Positions 58,601 to 64,000 of a stretch of DNA of 64,000 nt are shown here, piece by piece. Source of the stretch: Bathymodiolus brooksi (Eukaryota; Mollusca; Bivalvia; Mytilida; Modiolidae). Each line of letters starts with the position of its first letter. Position 1 is the stretch's first letter. The position numbers were made by a program, and so were the translations under genes. Location: contig OY804589.1 of the NCBI GenBank assembly GCA_963680875.1, positions 15,668,028 through 15,732,027 on the forward strand, in the 5' to 3' direction. Below the pieces are notes generated by a model. The model ran no database searches. It saw nothing but the letters and a program-made list of their open reading frames with translations, and was not told the DNA's origin.

Positions 58601-61600
58601 ATAGTAGGTGTTGTAGTAACTTGACTTGTGGTAGTAGGTGTTATAGTAACTTGACTTGTGGTAATAGGTGTTGTAGTAACTTGACTTGTGGTAATAGGTG
58701 GTGTAGTAAATTGACTTGTAGTAGTAGGTGTTGTAGTAACTTGAGTTGTGGTAGTAGGTGTTGTAGTAACTTGACTTGTGGTAGTAGGCGTTGTAGTAAC
58801 TTGAGTTGTGGAAGTAGGTGTTGTAGTAACTTGACTTGTGGTAGTAGGTGTTACAGTAACTTGACTTGTGGTAATAGGTGTTGTAGTAACTTGAGTTGTT
58901 GCAATAGGTGTTGTAGTAACTTGAGTTGTGGAAGTAGGTGTTGTAGTAACTTGACTTGTGGTAATAGGTGTTGTAGTAACTTCAGTTGTTGCAATAGGTG
59001 TTGTAGTAATTTGATTTGTTGTAGTAGGTGTTGTAGTAACTTGACTTGTGGTAGTAGGTATTGTAGTAACTTCAGTTGTGGTAGTAGGTGTTGTAGTAAC
59101 TTGACTTGTGGTAGTAGGTGTTACAGTAACTTGACTTGTGGTAGTAGGTGTTGTAGTAACTGGAGTTGTGGTAGTAGGTGTTGTAGTAACTTGAGTTGTG
59201 GTAGTAGGTGTTGTAGTAACTTGACTTGTGGTAGTAGGTGTTACAGTAACTTGACTTGTGGTAGTAGGTGTTGTAGTAACTTGAGTTGTGGTAGTAGGTG
59301 TTGTAGTAACTTGACTTGTGGTAGTAGGCGTTGTAGTAACTTGAGTTGTGGAAGTAAGTGTTGTAGTAACTTGACTTGTGGTAGTAGGTGTTACAGTAAC
59401 TTGACTTGTGGTAATAGGTGTTGTAGTAACTTGAGTTGTTGCAATAGGTGTTGTAGTAACTTGAGTTGTGGAAGTAGGTGTTGTAGTAACTTGACTTGTG
59501 GTAATAGATGTTGTAGTAACTTCAGTTGTTGCAATAGGTGTTGTAGTAATTTGATTTGTTGTAGTAGGTGTTGTAGTAACTTGACTTGTGGTAGTAGGTG
59601 TTGTAGTAACTTCAGTTGTGGTAGTAGGTGTTGTAGTAACTTGACTTGTGGTAGTAGGTGTTACAGTAACTTGACTTGTGGTAGTAGGTGTTGTAGTAAC
59701 TGGAGTTGTGGTAGTAGGTGTTGTAGTAGCTTGACTTGTGGTAGTAGGTGTTACAGTAACTTGACTTGTGGTAGTAGGTGTTGTAGTAACTGGAGTTGTG
59801 GTAGTAGGTGTTGTAGTAACTTGAGTTGTGGTAGTAGGTGTTATAGTAACTTGAGTTGTGGTAGTAGGTGTTGTAGTAACTTGAGTTGTGGCTGTAGGTG
59901 TTATAGTAACTCGACTTGTGGTAATAGGTGTTGTAGTAACTTGAGTTGTTGTAATAGGTGTTGTAGTAACTTGAGTTGTGGAAGTAGGTGTTGTAGTAAC
60001 TTGACTTGTGGTAGTAGGTGTTGTAGTAGCTTGACTTGTGGTAATAGATGTTGTAGTAACTTGACTTGTTGTAATAGGTGTTGTAGTAACTTGAGTTGTG
60101 GTAATAGGTGTTGTAGTAACTTGACTTGTGGTAGTAGGTGTTGTAGTAACTTGAGTTGTGGTAGTAGGTGTTGTAGTAACTGGAGTTGTGGTAGTAGGTG
60201 TTGTAGTAACTGGAGTTGTGGTAATAGGTGTTGTAGTAACTTGAGTTGTGGTAGTAGGTGTTGTAGTAAATTGAGTTGTGGTAATAGGTGTTGTAGTAAC
60301 TTGACTTGTGGTAGTAGGTGTTGTAGTAACTTGACTTGTGGTAATAGGTGTTGTAGTACCTTGAGTTGTGGTAGTAGGTGTTGTAGTAACTGGAGTTGTG
60401 GTAATAGGTGTTGTAGTAACTTGACTTGTGGTAGTAGGTGTTGTAGTAACTTGACTTGTGATAGTAGGTGTTGTAGTAACTTGAGTTGTGGTAGTAGGTG
60501 TTGTAGTAACTTCAGTTGTGGTAATAGGTGTTGTAGTACCTTGAGTTGTGGTAGTAGGTGTTGTAGTAAATTGACTTGTAGTAGTAGGTGTTGTAGTAAC
60601 TTGAGTTGTGGTAGTAGGTGTTGTAGTAACTTGAGTTGTGGAAGTAGGTGTTGTAGTAACTTGACTTGTAGTAGTAGGTGTTGTAGTAACTTGAGTTGTG
60701 GTAGTAGGTGTTGTAGTAACTTGAGTTGTGGTAGTAGGCGTTGTAGTAACTTGAGTTGTGGAAGTAGGTGTTGTAGTAACTTGACTTGTAGTAGTAGGTG
60801 TTGTAGTAACTTGAGTTGTGGTAGTAGGTGTTGTAGTAACTTGAGTTGTGGTAGTAGGCGTTGTAGTAACTTGAGTTGTGGAAGTAGGTGTTGTAGTAAC
60901 TTGACTTGTGGTAGTAGGTGTTATAGTAACTTGACTTGTAGTAATAAGGGTTGTAGTAACTTGAGTTGTTGCAATAGGTGTTGTAGTAACTTGAGTTGTG
61001 GAAGTAGGTGTTGTAGTAACTTGACTTGTGGTAGTAGGTGTTACAGTAACTTGACTTGTGGTAGTAGGTGTTGTAGTAACTTCAGTTGTGGTAATAGGTG
61101 TTATAGTAACTTGATTTGTGGTAGTAGGTGTTGTAGTAACTTCAGTTGTGGTAGTAGGTGTTGTAGTAACTTGACTTGTGGTAGTAGGTGTTACAGTAAC
61201 TTGACTTGTGGGAGTAGGTGTTGTAGTAACTGGAGTTGTGGTAGTAGGTGTTGTAGTAACTTGACTTGTGGTAGTAGGTGTTACAGTAACTTGACTTGTG
61301 GTAGTAGGTGTTGTAGTAACTGGAGTTGTGGTAGTAGGTGTTGTAGTAACTTGAGTTGTGGTAGTAGGTGTTGTAGTAACTTGAGTTGTGGTAGTAGGTG
61401 TTACAGTAACTTGAGTTGTGGTAATAGGTGTTGTAGTAACTTGAGTTGTGGTTGTAGGTGTTGTAGTAACTTGACTTGTGGTAATAGGTGTTGTAGTAAC
61501 TTGAGTTGTTGTAATAGGTGTTGTAGTAACTTGAGTTGTGGAAGTCGGTGTTGTAGTAACTTGACTTGTGGTAGTAGGTGTTGTAGTAGCTTGACTTGTG

Positions 61601-63458
61601 GTAATAGATGTTGTAGTAACTTTACTTGTGGTAGTAGGTGTTGTAGTAACTTGACTTGTGATAGTAGGTGTTGTAGTAACTTGACTTGTGGTAGTAGGTG
61701 TTATAGTAACTTGACTTGTGGTAATAGGTGTTGTAGTAACTTGACTTGTGGTAATAGGTGGTGTAGTAAATTGACTTGTAGTAGTAGGTGTTGTAGTAAC
61801 TTGAGCTGTGGTAGTATGTGTTGTAGTAACTTGAGTTGTGGTAGTATGTGTTGTAGTAACTTGAATTGTGGCAGTAGGTGTTGTAGTAACTTGAGTTGTG
61901 GTAGTAGGTGTTGTAGTAACCTGACCTCTGGTAATAGGTGTTGTAGTAACTTCAGTTGTGGTAATGGGTGTTGTAGTAACTTGACTTGTGGTAATAGATG
62001 TTGTAGGAACTTGAGTTGTGGTACTAGGTGTTGTAGTAACTTGACTTGTGGAAGTAGGTGTTGTAGTAACTTGAGTTGTAGTAGCAGGTGTTGTAGTACC
62101 TTGAGTTGTGGTAGTAGGTGTTATAGTAACTTGACTTGTGGTAATAGGTGTTGTAGTAACTTGACTTGTGGTAATAGGTATTGTAGTAACTTGAGTTGTG
62201 GTAGTAGGTGTTGTAGTAGCTTGACTTGTGGTAGTAGATGTTGTAGTAGCTGGAGTTGTGGTAGTAGGTGTTGTAGTAACTTGACTTGTGATAATAGGTG
62301 TTGTAGTAACTTGAGTTGTGGTAATAGGGGTTGTAGTAACTTGACTTGTGGTAGTAGGTTTTGTAGTGACTTGAGTTGTGGTAGTAGGTGTTGTAGTAAC
62401 TTGAGTTGTGGTAATAGGTGTTGTAGTAACTTGACTTGTGGTAATAGGTGTTGTAGTAACTTGAGTTGTGGTAGTAGGTGTTATAGTAACTTGACCTCTG
62501 GTAATAGGTGTTGTAGTAACTTCAGTTGTGGTAATGGGTGTTGTAGTAACTTGACTTGTGGTAATATATGTTGTAGGAACTTGAGTTGTGGTACTAGGTG
62601 TTGTATTAACTTGACTTGTGGTAGTAGGTGTTGTAGTAACTTGAGTTGTAGTAGCAGGTGTTGTAGTACCTTGAGTTGTGGTAGTAGGTGTTATAGTAAC
62701 TTGACTTGTGGTAATAGGTGTTGTAGTAACTTGACTTGTGGTAATAGGTATTGTAGTAACTTGAGTTGTGGTAGTAGGTGTTGTAGTAGCTTGACTTGTG
62801 GTAGTAGATGTTGTAGTAGCTGGAGTTGTGGTAGTAGGTGTTGTAGTAACTTGACTTGTGATAATAGGTGTTGTAGTAACTTGAGTTGTGGTAATAGGGG
62901 TTGTAGTAACTTGACTTGTGGTAGTAGGTTTTGTAGTGACTTGAGTTGTGGTAGTAGGTGTTGTAGTAACTTGACTTGTGGTAATAGGCGTTGTAGTAAC
63001 TTGAGTTGTGGAAGTAGGTGTTATAGTAACTGGAGTTGTAGTAGTAGGTGTTGTTGTAACTTGAGTTGTGGTAGTTGGTGCTGTAGTAACTTGAGTTGTG
63101 GTAGTAGGTGTTGTAGGAACTTGAGTTGTGGTAGTCGGTGTTGTAGGAACTTGAGTTGTGGTGGTAGGTGTTGTAGGAACTGGTGTTGTGGTGGTAGGTG
63201 TTGTAGTAACTGGAGTTGTGGTGGTAGGTGGTGGAGGAACTGGTGTTATGGTGGTAGGTGTTGTAGGAACTGGTGTTGTGGTGGTAGGGGTTGTAGTAAC
63301 TGTATTTGTAGTGGTAGGTGTTATAGGAACATGAGCTCTGCTGGTAGGTGTTATGGTTTTAATTTGTGTTGCTGACTTGGCTGTTGTTGTTGATGAAGGT
63401 ATGGTTTTATTTATTTTTGACGAAGTTCCATTGTTTTGTTCTGTACTGTTTGCCTTTA
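41105..63458 (-). CDS. Gene B: giant paralogous transmembrane SEA-EGF mucin, 5' exon outside window
   Basis: Ten minus-strand exons join as 63458-52092, 51757-51645, 50057-49999, 49130-48946, 45743-45587, 44271-44083, 43081-42934, 42405-42322, 41828-41767 and 41144-41105. Every exon except the mucin exon has the same length and phase as its gene A counterpart (113, 59, 185, 157, 189, 148, 84, 62 and 40 bases). With a 49-base signal exon like that of A, which would fall near 65 kb, the product is about 4150 residues. The architecture is as in gene A. The difference is the mucin exon, 11367 bases against 2901. Coding exons show scattered substitutions, so the copies are diverged paralogues rather than an assembly duplicate. 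The missing signal peptide is an edge effect of the window, not evidence of a broken gene. Confidence 0.9.
41364..41583. mobile_element. MITE-like inverted-repeat element in gene B intron 10
   Basis: This is the duplicate of the 2930-3151 element, with the same ends and position between exons 10 and 11 and a few substitutions. Confidence 0.65.
41767..41828 (-). CDS. Gene B exon 10: cytoplasmic tail
   Basis: A 62-base exon encoding [20 protein letters not shown] plus a split Arg, the same protein as gene A. Both splice sites are conserved. Confidence 0.82.
41868..42210. repeat. GTTTGAAGATA-family repeat fragments, gene B intron 9
   Basis: This is the duplicate of 3425-3790 in the B block, with the same tandem arrangement of two fragments. 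Confidence 0.55.
42322..42405 (-). CDS. Gene B exon 9: cytoplasmic tail
   Basis: This exon encodes [14 protein letters not shown], then [14 protein letters not shown]. It differs from gene A at two residues (I to S, G to E). The YNPL and SYNN motifs are kept. Confidence 0.82.
42536..42890 (-). mobile_element. tRNA-headed SINE-like element, gene B intron 8
   Basis: This copy matches 4600-4940. The T-arm-like segment reads GTGGTTCGAAGCCCCGGTCG, a better match to the tRNA B box than the gene A copy. It was present before the duplication. Confidence 0.62.
42934..43081 (-). CDS. Gene B exon 8: cytoplasmic tail
   Basis: This exon encodes [20 protein letters not shown], then [19 protein letters not shown]. 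Two tyrosines of gene A are replaced (NYP to NHP, IYL to IFL) and the ESRE stretch becomes DPIQ. This is the most diverged tail exon between the paralogues. Confidence 0.85.
43894..43999. repeat. Long hairpin in gene B intron 7
   Basis: This is the duplicate of the 5874-5980 hairpin. The arm ends show compensated and uncompensated differences. An expanded (TA)n run lies about 230 bp to the left, at 43645-43681. Confidence 0.7.
44083..44271 (-). CDS. Gene B exon 7: end of EGF module and membrane helix
   Basis: This exon encodes [15 protein letters not shown], the juxtamembrane stretch, the single membrane helix and the basic stop-transfer cluster. Length and phase are identical to gene A, with few substitutions. 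Confidence 0.9.
44860..45115 (+). mobile_element. Dispersed mollusc-type repeat, gene B intron 6
   Basis: This is the duplicate of the 14525-14795 copy. It sits about 70 bp from the empty TTAA site. Confidence 0.65.
45587..45743 (-). CDS. Gene B exon 6: EGF-like module, first part
   Basis: The exon is 157 bases with the same phases as gene A. The cysteines NTC, NLC, QKC, KWC, GTC and RCV are all kept. Changes cluster near the end (DSAGEKRC against DSIGEKGC). It lies 1.3 kb from exon 7, against 9.0 kb in A. Confidence 0.86.
45797..46871 (-). mobile_element. Reverse-transcriptase element fragment in gene B intron 5
   Basis: This 1075-bp insertion is absent from the same place in gene A (about 15476). 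CATATA flanks both ends (45791-45796 and 46872-46877), a possible 6-bp target duplication. The minus strand encodes about 262 residues of a reverse transcriptase, including [17 protein letters not shown] and [10 protein letters not shown] (the catalytic Asp pair), then a 3' region. The 5' part (fingers and upstream domains) is missing. The RT type resembles Penelope-like elements and a broad invertebrate family; an endonuclease domain is not present to decide. Confidence 0.75.
46061..46849 (-). pseudogene. 5'-truncated reverse transcriptase ORF
   Basis: The 262-residue open frame starts in the palm ([19 protein letters not shown] at about residues 22-42) and holds YRYIDDVL near residue 70. 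A thumb-like region with [10 protein letters not shown] and an Arg/Lys-rich C-terminal part follow. It ends at a stop and has no internal frameshift. The first residues are not a native start: the element is cut there, so this is a dead fragment. The intact frame suggests a recent insertion. Confidence 0.75.
47708..47868 (+). mobile_element. Solo terminal fragment of the RT element, inverted
   Basis: This 161-bp insertion is absent from gene A (site at about 16347). It is the reverse complement of 45797-45958 with only a few differences (CAACCCACCATTTCTTTAGA at the left, TTCGGTAATTTTGTTATTAC at the right). It lies about 840 bp from the RT fragment in the same intron. Confidence 0.8.
48398..48985 (-). 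repeat. 53-bp minisatellite, 11 copies, at gene B SEA exon donor
   Basis: Eleven head-to-tail 53-bp units (TTTGATATAACCCACCTTTA type) run from the exon 5 donor into intron 5. Each unit carries a copy of the donor sequence AAAG|GTGGGTTATATC on the minus strand. A few units have one- to three-base differences. Confidence 0.9.
48946..49130 (-). CDS. Gene B exon 5: SEA domain with GSI cleavage motif
   Basis: The split codon gives Arg, so the junction reads [11 protein letters not shown], closer to the canonical F-R-x-G-S-[IV] SEA site than gene A. The donor GTGGGTTATATC lies in the exon-proximal unit of an 11-copy 53-bp minisatellite. Confidence 0.86.
49999..50057 (-). CDS. Gene B exon 4: SEA domain, middle part
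   Basis: This exon encodes [19 protein letters not shown] plus a split Arg. Two residues differ from gene A (K2N and K7N). Acceptor, donor, length and phase are conserved. Confidence 0.88.
50630..50960 (-). repeat. GTTTGAAGATACC-family copy, gene B intron 3
   Basis: Counterpart of 18600-18960, with a short internal deletion near 50920 relative to gene A. Confidence 0.6.
51645..51757 (-). CDS. Gene B exon 3: SEA domain, N-terminal part
   Basis: This exon encodes [20 protein letters not shown], then [18 protein letters not shown]. Compared with gene A it differs at about a third of positions while keeping the hydrophobic pattern. NIS and NET sequons are lost and a Cys replaces Arg. The phases and length (113) match exon 3 of A. 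Confidence 0.85.
52092..63458 (-). CDS. Gene B exon 2: 11.4-kb mucin repeat exon
   Basis: A single uninterrupted exon of 11367 bases (3788 whole codons) follows a T10-GCAG acceptor and ends at a GTAAGG donor. A unique leader ([19 protein letters not shown]) precedes about 368 ten-residue units, mostly [10 protein letters not shown] with T/S, Q/P/E and I/V/A variants. One twenty-residue unit of the gene A type follows, then the unique end. Thr is the dominant residue and Ser is scarce. A 13-residue duplication ([13 protein letters not shown] twice) near the 3' end is single in A. The upstream in-frame GTG at 63498 is in the intron and is not the start. Confidence 0.9.
52281..63330 (-). repeat. 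30-bp coding minisatellite array, about 368 units
   Basis: Nearly perfect 30-bp periodicity runs for about 11 kb, with unit consensus TTGAGTTGTGGTAGTAGGTG plus TTGTAGTAAC on the plus strand. Higher-order structure is visible: the rare GGTGGTGTAGTAAATTG variant recurs at 54017, 55307, 57437, 58697 and 61757, always at multiples of 30 bp. A 570-bp block (19 units) starting at 61921 is repeated from 62491. All changes keep the reading frame. Confidence 0.95.
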
Positions 63459-63534
63459 CTGCAAAAAAAAAATTAATATTAAGCTCAGCGATATACACAT
63501 ATATACAGTGGATAGAAATAAAACATTGATGTGC

Positions 63535-63675
63535 AACACTGCTGGGTGTTTAACGCCACTTTTAACACTATTTCAGTTATATCGTGGCGGTCAGTTTTAT
63601 TGGTGGAGGAAACCGGAGTAACCAGAGAAAACCACTGACCTCTCGCCAGTCACGGACAAACTTTATCACATAATG
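63535..63675 (+). mobile_element. Dispersed mollusc-type repeat, upstream of gene B exon 2
   Basis: It pairs with 23150-23290 in gene A intron 1. It lies in the intron between the unseen signal exon and exon 2 of gene B. Confidence 0.65.
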
Positions 63676-63754
63676 TTGTATTCTATGCATTGTCATACTA
63701 GTTTATTTTTGTATATATATATATATTTGATCGATTGATTTATTGTCCTTAACC

Positions 63755-63995
63755 TCACTTTCCGTAATATTTCAGCCATATTATGGCGACCAGTTTTAGT
63801 GGTGGAGGCAGGCGGAGTACCCGGAGTTAACAACCGACCATGGGCAAACAATGGGTAAACTTTATCACTTGCGGCTGCGAGTCGAGTGCACCCTTTGTTT
63901 AATTTACAAAGTCGGACGCGAACCCAAGCCGTATTGGTGATAGACTTGTATGAGTTGTTAGGTAATCCAACTACCTAACTCACTGAGCCACTCGG
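63755..63995 (+). mobile_element. Second dispersed mollusc-type repeat copy, gene B intron 1
   Basis: It contains TTTCAGCCATATTATGGCGA, GGTGGAGGCAGGCGGAGTAC and AACTCACTGAGCCACTCGGG. It is absent at the corresponding place in gene A; homology between blocks ends at 63706 just before a (TA)n run, so this is an insertion specific to B or the edge of the duplicated homology. Confidence 0.6.
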
Positions 63996-64000
63996 GTCCC

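Noticed and set aside
52381..63375. Plus-strand Cys/Ser/Asn-rich open frames of 736 and 2914 codons
   Set aside because: They are the reverse reading of the 30-bp mucin units. The minus-strand frame has proper splice sites, a unique leader and end, and joins to SEA, EGF and TM exons; the plus-strand frames have none of this.
20164..63458. CRISPR-like regular repeats
   Set aside because: Units are contiguous without spacers, keep a reading frame and sit in a spliced eukaryotic gene.
63459..63498. Upstream in-frame GTG as a start for the gene B mucin frame
   Set aside because: This stretch is the polypyrimidine tract and acceptor of intron 1. The real N-terminus comes from a signal exon, as seen in gene A.

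Overview
The window is eukaryotic genomic DNA: AT-rich, with small coding exons bounded by GT/AG splice sites, long introns, and many dispersed repeats. Several of these repeats look like families I associate with molluscs, for example the 'GGAGGAAACCGGAGTAC' family and a tRNA-headed SINE. A mollusc, probably a bivalve, is the best guess from repeat content; this is inference and no species is claimed.

The main content is a tandem segmental duplication with an offset of about 38.4 kb. It carries two paralogous minus-strand genes that I could reconstruct exon by exon. Gene A (24663 down to 2671) is complete: 11 exons, 3987 coding bases, 1328 residues, with all splice phases closing. Gene B (63458 down to 41105) has the same exons 2-11 with identical exon lengths except exon 2. 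Its signal-peptide exon should lie beyond the right edge; if that exon is also 49 bases, B encodes about 4150 residues. Both have the architecture of a cell-surface (transmembrane) mucin: signal peptide, a huge Pro/Thr/Ser repeat exon, a SEA domain with a GSI autoproteolysis motif, an EGF-like module, one membrane helix, and a tyrosine-rich cytoplasmic tail of about 120 residues. The mucin exon is 2.9 kb in A (41 units of 30 bp and 24 units of 60 bp) and 11.4 kb in B (about 368 units of 30 bp).

The two copies date each other's insertions. A carries a 7.6-kb TTAA-flanked DNA transposon in intron 6; B has the empty site. B carries a 1.07-kb reverse-transcriptase fragment and a 161-bp inverted terminus in intron 5; A has the empty sites. 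A 53-bp minisatellite overlapping the SEA exon donor has 2 copies in A and 11 in B.

Between the duplicated blocks (about 24.7-38.8 kb) there is no intact gene. This stretch holds an ETS/CRE/NRF1-like motif cluster, a 42-bp satellite, a 40-bp-class tandem array, several inverted-repeat elements (one with 450-bp arms each carrying an exon-like ORF), microsatellites, and isolated broken exons (one SPFH/band-7-like). Large open frames on the plus strand across the mucin exons are shadows of the 30-bp and 60-bp repeats.
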